Source: Arcobacter sp. (GTDB lineage Bacteria; Campylobacterota; Campylobacteria; Campylobacterales; Arcobacteraceae). From it: a DNA stretch of 6,377 nt. Within the stretch, counting starts at the first letter, position 1. Each line of letters begins with the position of its first letter. The notes under the pieces are model-generated. The model saw only the letters and a list, made by a program, of their open reading frames with translations, was not told where the DNA came from and ran no database searches. Below, piece by piece: positions 1-6,264 of the stretch. The translations under genes and the position numbers were made by a program. The stretch spans positions 1 through 6,377 of the forward strand of contig JADGEG010000116.1 in NCBI GenBank assembly GCA_016744485.1, written 5' to 3'.

Positions 1-742
1 GAAAAAACTAGTAGGATATATAACCGCATCATATCCAAACAATAACTTTACTGTTGATTTAGCTCTTAGCATGAAAGAAGCAGGTGTTGATATCCTAGAA
101 TTAGGTGTTCCTTTTTCAGATCCAGTTGCTGATGGTTCTATTATTGAAGAAGCAAATTTTGAAGCTTTAAATAATAATTTTGTGCTGGAGGACTTATTTA
201 AAATAAGTAAAAAAATTACTCCTTATATAGAAACATTCTGGATGGGTTATATGAATCCATTTTATAATTATAAAATAAATAAAATATTTGAAAAAGCAAA
301 AATTCTTAATGTCAAAGGTTTTATAATTCCTGATTTACCATATGAAGAATCACGAATGTATTATGATTTATCTAAAAAATTTGATCAAGAATTAATTTCT
401 TTTATTGCCCCAACACATAATGAAAATAGAATTAAAACTATTGTAACAAATACAAAAGAATTTATATATTTAGTAGCTTATAATGGAATAACAGGGAGTA
501 ATAATAAGAATGAAGATTTAAATATGATTATAAAAAATATTAGAAAATATTCCTCTACTCCTGTTTATATTGGTTTTGGGGTTAATGAATTAACTTGTAA
601 AGAAAAAGTTAAAAATCTAGATGGAGTTATAGTAGGAACTGCATTTGTACAATATTTACTTGATACTAGTTTAAATAATAAAGAAAAGATTCTTAAGATT
701 TCTAAAATTGCAAAAGAAATAAAAGATAAAATCAACGAATGA
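1..742 (+). CDS. trpA: Tryptophan synthase alpha subunit, 5' end cut by the window edge
   Basis: TrpA cleaves indole-3-glycerol phosphate to indole and glyceraldehyde-3-phosphate in the cytoplasm and passes indole to TrpB. The reading frame is open from base 2, upstream of the first internal ATG at 71, and those codons read as the usual first TrpA strand (KKLVGYITASYP). Base 1 is G followed by AAA AAA, so the real start is probably an ATG whose last base is position 1, giving about 247 residues. With that Met as 1, the family signature LELGVPFSDPVADG holds the catalytic Glu34 and Asp45, eleven apart as Glu49/Asp60 are in Salmonella. PDLP lies at 111-114, the loop-6 GITG near 163-166, and the phosphate-binding GFG (192-194) and GT (213-214) follow. 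One oddity: the residue matching Salmonella Arg179 is Tyr. No trpB is visible; bpt follows after 3 nt. Identity is near certain; the start is inferred. Confidence 0.96.
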   Translation, partial: KKLVGYITASYPNNNFTVDLALSMKEAGVDILELGVPFSDPVADGSIIEEANFEALNNNFVLEDLFKISKKITPYIETFWMGYMNPFYNYKINKIFEKAKILNVKGFIIPDLPYEESRMYYDLSKKFDQELISFIAPTHNENRIKTIVTNTKEFIYLVAYNGITGSNNKNEDLNMIIKNIRKYSSTPVYIGFGVNELTCKEKVKNLDGVIVGTAFVQYLLDTSLNNKEKILKISKIAKEIKDKINE

Positions 743-745
743 CTA

Positions 746-1468
746 ATGAGAGATATTGAATTTATAGAAAAAAATAAAGAATGTGCCTATTTTACAGATG
801 AAATTTCAGATATAAGATACAAATATATGCAGTATTGTACTAAAGAAGAATATCAAAATATGTTAGAACACGGTTGGCGAAGATTTGGTAAAATGAATTT
901 TGTTCCTGAGTGTAAAGAATGTACCAAGTGTATTAGTTTAAGAATTAATGTAAATGATTATAAATTTTCTTCTTCTGAAAAAAGAGTAATAGCTAAAAAT
1001 AAAGATACATATATATATATTCAAGAACCTACAATAAGTAAAGAACATCTAATGTTATATGATAAATATCATTTGTTTATGAATAAAAAAAAGAATTGGT
1101 CTTATGCTTCTATTCAGGTCAGTGAATATATTAAATCATATATTGATGGTAAAAATGATTATACAAAAGAAATATTATATATAAGAAATAATAAGCTAAT
1201 AGCCGTAGCATTAACAGATATATTAGCTGAGTCACTTTCTTCTATTTATTGTTATTATGACCATGATTATGAAGAGTTCTCACTTGGTAAGTTTTCTATA
1301 TTAACACAAATTAATATAGCAAAAAGAATGGATATTCCATACATATATTTAGGTTATTGGATTAAAGACCATTTGTCTATGGGTTATAAAATTGCTTATA
1401 AACCCTTTGAAATTTTATGTAATAGAGTAAATCTTGATCAAAAAACAATTTGGGAGAAATATGAATAA
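746..1468 (+). CDS. bpt: Aspartate/glutamate leucyltransferase (Bpt, ATE family)
   Basis: Bpt transfers leucine from Leu-tRNA to proteins with N-terminal Asp or Glu, marking them for ClpS/ClpAP in the bacterial N-end rule pathway; it is cytosolic. The 240 residues match the usual size and two-part layout. The N-terminal ATE domain has Cys13, RYKYM (24-28), the block GWRRFGK (43-49) and clustered cysteines Cys56, Cys59 and Cys62 before SLR. The C-terminal GNAT-like domain has YYDHDYEEFSLGKFSIL, then PYIYLGYWI and MGYKIAYKPFEIL, all typical of the family. The ATG lies 3 nt after the trpA stop, and no Shine-Dalgarno sequence is visible, so translation probably depends on ribosomes ending trpA. 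Databases may call it arginyltransferase (ate); bacterial members of this length are leucyltransferases by family knowledge. In many proteobacteria bpt sits beside aat, but no aat is present here. Confidence 0.93.
   Translation: MRDIEFIEKNKECAYFTDEISDIRYKYMQYCTKEEYQNMLEHGWRRFGKMNFVPECKECTKCISLRINVNDYKFSSSEKRVIAKNKDTYIYIQEPTISKEHLMLYDKYHLFMNKKKNWSYASIQVSEYIKSYIDGKNDYTKEILYIRNNKLIAVALTDILAESLSSIYCYYDHDYEEFSLGKFSILTQINIAKRMDIPYIYLGYWIKDHLSMGYKIAYKPFEILCNRVNLDQKTIWEKYE
1452..1456 (+). promoter_or_regulatory. Ribosome binding site deciding the lipoprotein start
   Basis: GGGAG lies 4 nt before the ATG at 1461, inside the last codons of bpt. It is the only purine-rich Shine-Dalgarno-like site near either candidate start. 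The upstream ATG at 1434 is preceded by TAAATCTTG, with no such site. It therefore supports the 103-residue reading. Confidence 0.6.
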
Positions 1469-1772
1469 CTACATATATACAACAAGTAAATCTATAAAAA
1501 ATATTTTACTACTAATTTTTATTATAGTATTATTTTCATCTTGTGGAAATAAAACAAAAGATGAATGGACATCTTGGATTTATCCAGATAAAAATAATAC
1601 AAAAAGAAGTATGAATAATGGAATTTATGATACATTAAAAGAGTGTAAAACATCTTCTTTATTAAAGTTAAAACAATTAAATATATTAAAATCAGGTACT
1701 TATGATTGTGGATTAGACTGTACTTTTCATGAAGGTATGAATACTCAAATTTGTTCTAAAATGATTAAATAA
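1461..1772 (+). CDS. Small cysteine-rich lipoprotein, function unknown
   Basis: This 103-residue protein is not one I can name. Its N-terminus is a lipoprotein signal: Lys10 and Lys13, a hydrophobic run at 15-25 (ILLLIFIIVLF), then FSSC with Cys28 as the presumed lipidated residue. Phe at -3 is less usual than Leu but acceptable. The mature part is about 76 residues with a WTSWIYP segment (36-42), Cys62, a GTYDCGLDC motif (Cys83, Cys87) and Cys98 near the end. Four cysteines besides the lipid anchor suggest two disulfides or a metal site in the periplasm. I recall similar short proteins (W..W.YP ... YECG.NC ... C) in other proteobacteria, annotated only as hypothetical. The start at 1461 is preferred over an in-frame ATG at 1434 because GGGAG precedes it and the signal peptide then has normal length. 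It overlaps the bpt stop by 8 nt, implying coupled translation. Confidence 0.8.
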   Translation: MNNYIYTTSKSIKNILLLIFIIVLFSSCGNKTKDEWTSWIYPDKNNTKRSMNNGIYDTLKECKTSSLLKLKQLNILKSGTYDCGLDCTFHEGMNTQICSKMIK

Positions 1773-1787
1773 ACTTTGTTGTGAAGT

Positions 1788-1806
1788 AAAAATATATCAA
1801 GATATA
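1788..1806 (-). terminator. Weak AT hairpin plus T-run between convergent genes
   Basis: The 54-bp gap between the lipoprotein gene and the permease gene contains TATATC-AA-GATATA (1793-1806), which can fold with five A/T pairs and a four-base loop. On the minus strand it is followed by five T (1792-1788), the orientation for ending transcription coming from secA and the permease. The stem has no stable G/C core, so this is a weak candidate. No stronger terminator is seen for either strand in the gap. Confidence 0.25.
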
Positions 1807-1826
1807 GATATTTAAAAAAATAAATT

Positions 1827-3032
1827 TTATTCATTTCTTAAAACATCTATAACATCTATGCTCGTAGCTTTTTTTGCTGGATAATAAGAAGATAAAAGAA
1901 CTATAAAAACTGAACCTATAAGTATAGATATAAAATCAATTTGGGATAAGTCAAGTGGTAGCTTTGATATTCCATAAACATCTTCAGGAAGTGAAATAAG
2001 ATTAAAAGTATCTATAAGCCACATACCAAAAAAGCCTAAAAATACACCTGTTATAATCCCTGAAACTCCTATAATAATACCAAGTTTTAGAAAAATACTT
2101 TTTATTTCTTTTTGACTAGCTCCCATAGATAATAATAATGCAATTTCTTTTCGTCTACTCATAACAGTCATTAAAAGGGATGATATTATATTTAAAGATG
2201 CTACTAAAATAATAAGCATTAGTACAATAAAAAGTGCCTTTTTTTCCATTTGCATGGCAGCAAAAAAGTTACCATTTTGTTCCCACCAACCAATGACTCC
2301 AACAGATTTATTTTTTAAAAAAGTTTTAAGTACTTTAATATCTTCAAAAGCATTATTAGAATATATATGAATTCCATCATAAATATTTTTATCTTTTTGT
2401 AGTACAGTTTGTAAGGCTTCAATAGTAGTATACATATGAGATTTATCATAAGCACTTAAACCTGATTTAAAATCACTTATAAAAGTAAATCTTTTCATCT
2501 TTGGCATCATAGAAAAACCACTTGGATTTAAAGAAGTAAAATATAAGGTAACCTTATCTTGTTTACTTAAAAAAAATTTATTTTTAATATCAACACCTAC
2601 TATAATATCATACTTATTTGGTGTTAAATTTTTTAAAGCTTTTTTATACACTGAGTTTATTTTTGCTTCTTGCTTAGGGTCTACACCAAAAATAATACCA
2701 CCATTCATATTATCATTATATTGCATAATAACCTGAGAAGATACAAATGGTGAAAACATTAGCTTAGGAAATTCTTTTTTTAATCTTAAAACCAAGTTTT
2801 TATTAATAGAATTTTTATGTAAAGGATATATAGATAAGGGATAATTCATAGTAAAAAGTTTTTTCTCAAACTCTTTTGCCGTTCCATTCATAATAGCCAT
2901 AGAAATAATAAGTACCATAACACCTATTGCTACACCTATGAAAGCTAAAATTGCACTTATAGAAATGAATGGATTAGTTTTATCAAATTTTAAATATTTT
3001 TTGACAATAAAGTTTACTAATTTTGTATTCAA
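1827..3032 (-). CDS. lolC: LolC/LolE-family lipoprotein-releasing ABC transporter permease
   Basis: This inner-membrane permease is of the type that, with the ATPase LolD, extracts mature lipoproteins from the inner membrane and hands them to LolA. The 401 residues show the family layout: an N-terminal helix (about 23-48) ending in MAIMNG, a large periplasmic domain (about 49-264), then three helices at about 266-291, 314-340 and 366-386. Family motifs include NFFAAMQMEKKALF, SLNIISSLLM, the cytoplasmic RRKEIALLLSMGAS coupling segment and the terminal YPAKKA...DVLRNE. NPSGFSMMPKMKRF (169-182) lies where the LolA-binding hook of LolC is expected. The start is TTG one base after the secA stop; an in-frame TAG just upstream excludes longer starts, and the next Met lies inside helix 1. 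Whether it acts as LolC, LolE or a single homodimeric (LolF-like) permease cannot be read from sequence. LolD is not in the window. Confidence 0.88.
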   Translation of the reverse strand: MNTKLVNFIVKKYLKFDKTNPFISISAILAFIGVAIGVMVLIISMAIMNGTAKEFEKKLFTMNYPLSIYPLHKNSINKNLVLRLKKEFPKLMFSPFVSSQVIMQYNDNMNGGIIFGVDPKQEAKINSVYKKALKNLTPNKYDIIVGVDIKNKFFLSKQDKVTLYFTSLNPSGFSMMPKMKRFTFISDFKSGLSAYDKSHMYTTIEALQTVLQKDKNIYDGIHIYSNNAFEDIKVLKTFLKNKSVGVIGWWEQNGNFFAAMQMEKKALFIVLMLIILVASLNIISSLLMTVMSRRKEIALLLSMGASQKEIKSIFLKLGIIIGVSGIITGVFLGFFGMWLIDTFNLISLPEDVYGISKLPLDLSQIDFISILIGSVFIVLLSSYYPAKKATSIDVIDVLRNE

Positions 3033-3033
3033 A

Positions 3034-5652
3034 TTATTTACCTAATAATAAACCTTTTTTAGGTCCACTTTTACCACAACATTGTTTATATTTTTTCTTA
3101 GACCCACAAGGGCAAGGTTCATTTCTTGCTATTTTTTTATCACTTGCTAATATTTGTACATCTTGCTTATTGGTACTTAAATTATTCGTTTTTTCTTCCA
3201 TTTTAGCTTTCATTTTTTCTAAAGCTTCTTGTTCATGTTTTGCATCATTTTCATCTTGAAGCTGAATTGTAAATAATACTTTAATAATCTCTGATTTAAT
3301 TTTAGCTATTAAATCAATAAACATATTATAAGATTCTTTTTTATATTCAACCAAAGGGTCTTTTTGATTATAACTTCTAAGACCAATACCAGTTTTAAGT
3401 GTATCCATAGCATATAGATGTTCTCTCCAAGCATTATCAAGAATTTGTAGATATAAGTTTCTTTCTATTTCACTTTTTTGGTCAGTTTGAGCTACACTCA
3501 TTTTATTTTCATATACTTCTTTAATGATTTTTAATAATTTTTCATGAAGCTTTTCAAAAGAATCTTCTTTTATATCATCTTTTTCAATAATTAAATTTAA
3601 TTCTTCTTTAAATTTTAAAATAAGTAAATCATAATTATAATCTTCTTCAGGCATACCATCTGCTATATTAGCATTATCAAGTACACTGTTTATATATTCT
3701 ATTCTATTTTCATCTAATTTTGAAGAAATATCAAAGTTGGGTTTTAGTAAATCATTTCTAAATGCATATATAACTTGCCTTTGTTTATTAGCTACATCAT
3801 CATATTCTAATAAATGTTTTCTACTTTCAAAGTGCATTGTTTCTATTTTTTTTTGTGCATTTTCTACAGCTCTTGTTACCATCTTGGATTCAATATGTTC
3901 ACCCTCATCAATACCAAGTTTTTCCATGATATTTTTTATCTTATCAGATCCAAAAATTCTTAATAAATTATCTTCTAAAGATAAATAAAACTGTGATTCA
4001 CCGTTATCACCTTGTCGTCCTGCTCGTCCTCTTAATTGATTATCAATTCTTCTTGATTCATGTCTTTCTGTTCCTATAATTGCTAAACCACCAAGCTTTA
4101 AAGTTTCTTCTGTAAGTTTTATATCAACCCCACGACCAGCCATATTAGTAGCAATTGTAACAGCACCTTTTTGACCAGCTTGTTCTATTATCTTTCCTTC
4201 TTTTTCATGTTGTTTTGCATTTAAAACTGTATGTGGCACTTTTGCTTTTACTAATAAATTATGTAGATGTTCTGATTTTTCAATTGAAGCAGTACCTACA
4301 AGTACAGGTTGTCCTAAGTCATTATATTTTTTAATTCTTGCACAAACTGCTTCAAATTTTTCTCTTTCACTTTTATATATTAAATCATGCCTATCTTTTC
4401 TATTAACTTGTACATTTGTAGGAATAGATACTACGTCAAGATTATATATTTCTGCAAACTCAGTAGCTTCCGTTTGTGCAGTTCCTGTCATACCTGCTAG
4501 TTTGTCATACATTCTAAAATAATTTTGAAATGTTATATCTGCTAGTGTTTGTGATTCATCTTGTATTACAACACATTCTTTAGCTTCAAGAGCTTGGTGT
4601 AAACCATCTGAAAATCTTCTTCCAAGGCTCAATCGCCCTGTAAATTCATCTACAATTATAACTTCATTGTCTTTTACTACATAATCAACATCTTTTTCAA
4701 AAATATTATTTGCTTTTAAAGCTTGGTCTATATAATGAGATAATACGGCATTGTCTAAAGAATATAAATTATCGACTCCATATAAATTTTCAACTTTTTT
4801 TATACCTTCTTCTGTAATTAAAACTACTTTATTCTTTTCATCAACAGTAAAATCACCAGTTGAATATGCTTTTTCATCTGCACTTTTTGGCTCTATTATT
4901 TCACCTTTTTCTAATTTTTGTGCAATTTCATTTGCTCTTTTATAATCAGCATTACTTTGTTTAACAGCACCACTTATTATTAAAGGTGTTCTAGCCTCAT
5001 CTATTAAAATGGAATCAACTTCATCAACTATTACAAAGTGATGTTCTCTTTGAACTTTTTCTTCAATATCATAGTTCATATTATCTCTTAAATAATCAAA
5101 ACCAAATTCATTATTTGTTCCATAAGTAATATCAGCTTTGTACTGCTTCTTTCTTAAATCATCATCTTTTAGTTCACTTGTAACCGAACCTATACTAAAA
5201 CCTAAAAAATTATATAAAACTTCTAGTTCTTTAGCATCTCTTGAAGCTAGATAATCATTTACAGTTACAACATGCACACCTTTGTCATTCATAGCATTTA
5301 AAACAACTGCTAAGGTACCAACAAGAGTCTTACCTTCACCTGTTTTCATCTCAGCTATTCTTCCATCGTGTAAAACCATTCCACCAAGTAATTGAACATC
5401 AAAATGTCTCATATTTAAAACTCTTTTACTAGCTTCTCTTGTTATTGCAAAAGTTTGGTTTAATACTTGATCTAAAGTCTTTTCTTTATTTAAAACTAAT
5501 TTTTTTAATACACTAAAAGCATCTTTTAATTCTTCATCATTTAATTTTTCATATTGTGCTTCAAGAAGGTTTATTTCTAAAACTCTTTTTGTATACTTGT
5601 TGATTTCTTTATCATTTTTTGTACCAAAAATTTTTGAAAATATATTAATCAT
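3034..5652 (-). CDS. secA: Preprotein translocase ATPase SecA
   Basis: SecA is the cytosolic and membrane-associated motor that pushes unfolded pre-proteins through SecYEG. The 872 residues are full length. NBD1 carries Walker A MKTGEGKT (102-109, Lys108) and Walker B VIVDEVDSILIDEARTP (207-223). The preprotein cross-linking domain follows to about 372, then AGMTGTAQTEATEF (386-399). NBD2 has GTASIEKSE (453-461), TNMAGRGVDI (502-511) and the arginine-finger stretch RIDNQLRGRAGRQGD (535-549). The helical scaffold and two-helix finger region include NAWREHLYAMDTL (740-752) and YNQKDPLVEY (761-770). After a charged linker, the C-terminus has the zinc-binding Cys847-X-Cys849 and Cys858-Cys859, which in relatives also contacts SecB and lipids. 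The ATG has AAAGGA 9 nt upstream. It is the first gene of a two-gene unit with the LolC-type permease, and is divergent from lolA. No key residue is missing. Confidence 0.99.
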   Translation of the reverse strand: MINIFSKIFGTKNDKEINKYTKRVLEINLLEAQYEKLNDEELKDAFSVLKKLVLNKEKTLDQVLNQTFAITREASKRVLNMRHFDVQLLGGMVLHDGRIAEMKTGEGKTLVGTLAVVLNAMNDKGVHVVTVNDYLASRDAKELEVLYNFLGFSIGSVTSELKDDDLRKKQYKADITYGTNNEFGFDYLRDNMNYDIEEKVQREHHFVIVDEVDSILIDEARTPLIISGAVKQSNADYKRANEIAQKLEKGEIIEPKSADEKAYSTGDFTVDEKNKVVLITEEGIKKVENLYGVDNLYSLDNAVLSHYIDQALKANNIFEKDVDYVVKDNEVIIVDEFTGRLSLGRRFSDGLHQALEAKECVVIQDESQTLADITFQNYFRMYDKLAGMTGTAQTEATEFAEIYNLDVVSIPTNVQVNRKDRHDLIYKSEREKFEAVCARIKKYNDLGQPVLVGTASIEKSEHLHNLLVKAKVPHTVLNAKQHEKEGKIIEQAGQKGAVTIATNMAGRGVDIKLTEETLKLGGLAIIGTERHESRRIDNQLRGRAGRQGDNGESQFYLSLEDNLLRIFGSDKIKNIMEKLGIDEGEHIESKMVTRAVENAQKKIETMHFESRKHLLEYDDVANKQRQVIYAFRNDLLKPNFDISSKLDENRIEYINSVLDNANIADGMPEEDYNYDLLILKFKEELNLIIEKDDIKEDSFEKLHEKLLKIIKEVYENKMSVAQTDQKSEIERNLYLQILDNAWREHLYAMDTLKTGIGLRSYNQKDPLVEYKKESYNMFIDLIAKIKSEIIKVLFTIQLQDENDAKHEQEALEKMKAKMEEKTNNLSTNKQDVQILASDKKIARNEPCPCGSKKKYKQCCGKSGPKKGLLLGK

Positions 5653-5661
5653 GAGATAATA

Positions 5662-5667
5662 TCCTTT
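5662..5667 (-). promoter_or_regulatory. Ribosome binding site of secA
   Basis: Read on the minus strand, AAAGGA stands 9 nt before the secA ATG at 5652. It is a good Shine-Dalgarno match and fixes the start that also gives the normal SecA N-terminus (MINIFSKIFG). Confidence 0.75.
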
Positions 5668-5684
5668 GTATTTACTTAGTTTTG

Positions 5685-5690
5685 TATAAT
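5685..5690 (+). promoter_or_regulatory. Candidate -10 box for lolA
   Basis: TATAAT follows a T-rich stretch (5664-5683), the kind of upstream sequence seen at housekeeping promoters of Campylobacterota. It predicts a transcript start near 5697 and a leader of about 43 nt before the lolA ATG. It sits within the presumed secA leader, so the two divergent units would have slightly overlapping 5' ends. Confidence 0.42.
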
Positions 5691-5714
5691 AATTAGCTAT
5701 TATTTTATCGCAAG

Positions 5715-5720
5715 ATTATA
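5715..5720 (-). promoter_or_regulatory. Candidate -10 box for secA and the permease gene
   Basis: The minus strand reads TATAAT here, a perfect -10 consensus, which would place the transcript start near 5708 and give a leader of roughly 55 nt. There is no recognisable -35 hexamer at 17 nt, but promoters in Campylobacterota commonly lack one. The box lies inside the predicted lolA leader. A second A/T-rich option (GATAAAAT, minus strand, 5702-5709) is less good. Confidence 0.4.
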
Positions 5721-5727
5721 TATCAAA

Positions 5728-5732
5728 AAAGG
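5728..5732 (+). promoter_or_regulatory. Ribosome binding site of lolA
   Basis: AAAGG, the end of an A6GG run, lies 7 nt before the ATG at 5740. It supports that start, which also gives a complete signal peptide. Confidence 0.7.
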
Positions 5733-5739
5733 TTAAGAT

Positions 5740-6264
5740 ATGATTTATAGATTTTTTATTGCACTTATATTGATAAGTTCTTCTCTTTATTCTACTTCAA
5801 ATTTGTTAAATATCAAAACTTTTAAAGCCAATTTCGTACAAAGTATTACAAATTCTTTTAAAACTATTGAGTATAAAGGTGAAGTATTTGTAAAAGATAG
5901 TGGGAAAATTCTTTGGAAATATAAAATGCCTATTATTAAAAATGTTTATATCTTAAATAAATTTGCCATCGTTGATGAACCACAGTTAGAACAAGCTATT
6001 TTTACACAACTAGAAAATGAAATAAATATAATCAAACTATTGCAAAAAGCAAAAAAAATTACTAAAAATATCTATGAAACAAATATATTTGATACAAAAT
6101 ATACAATAATTTTAAAAAAAAATAACATATCTCAGATATCTTATCAAGACCACTTAGAAAACAAAGTTTTAATTACTTTTTTAAAGTTTAAAAAAGATGT
6201 ATTAATAGAAGATAAAATATTTGTCTTTAAGGCTCCTTCTTATTATGACATTATAAGAAAGTGA
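5740..6264 (+). CDS. lolA: Outer-membrane lipoprotein carrier protein LolA (periplasmic)
   Basis: LolA accepts lipoproteins released by the Lol ABC transporter and carries them through the periplasm to the outer membrane. The 174-residue product begins with a signal peptide: Arg4, then FFIALILISSSL, with likely cleavage around residues 18-20 (Ser-Thr-Ser before Asn21). The mature part opens like LolA with KTFKANFVQSI (28-38), continues with YKGEVFVKDSGKILWKYKMP (45-64, the G-x-hydrophobic...W.Y..P pattern of the family), and ends with FVFKAPSYYDII (161-172), matching the usual F..P...DVI end. It is shorter than the 203-residue E. coli precursor but near the size of epsilon relatives. Overall similarity is low, so the call leans on the motifs, the signal peptide and the position beside secA and a LolC-type permease. 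An A9 run (6114-6122) lies within the coding sequence. No LolB gene is seen; this group is generally reported to lack one. Confidence 0.87.
   Translation: MIYRFFIALILISSSLYSTSNLLNIKTFKANFVQSITNSFKTIEYKGEVFVKDSGKILWKYKMPIIKNVYILNKFAIVDEPQLEQAIFTQLENEINIIKLLQKAKKITKNIYETNIFDTKYTIILKKNNISQISYQDHLENKVLITFLKFKKDVLIEDKIFVFKAPSYYDIIRK

Noticed and set aside
1009..1020. (AT)6 dinucleotide repeat in bpt as a possible phase-variation site
   Set aside because: It is short, encodes an ordinary Tyr-Ile strand, and such runs are expected by chance at this base composition.
1434..1460. Longer start for the small lipoprotein at the in-frame ATG 1434
   Set aside because: It would overlap bpt by 35 nt, has no ribosome binding site, and would push the lipobox cysteine to residue 37 behind an overlong polar N-terminus. 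The ATG at 1461 has GGGAG in place.
3023..3259. Plus-strand open frame of 78 codons opposite the secA 3' end
   Set aside because: It is antisense to the SecA zinc-binding tail and the permease start. It has no ribosome binding site or recognisable domain; the hydrophobic look comes from the complement of Lys-rich codons.
3737..3988. Plus-strand open frame of 83 codons inside secA
   Set aside because: It is a shadow of the SecA scaffold region on the other strand, with no homology signal and low coding plausibility.
4751..4945. Plus-strand open frame of 64 codons inside secA
   Set aside because: It is antisense to the SecA cross-linking domain and its Phe/Ser-rich composition mirrors Lys/Glu codons of the real gene.
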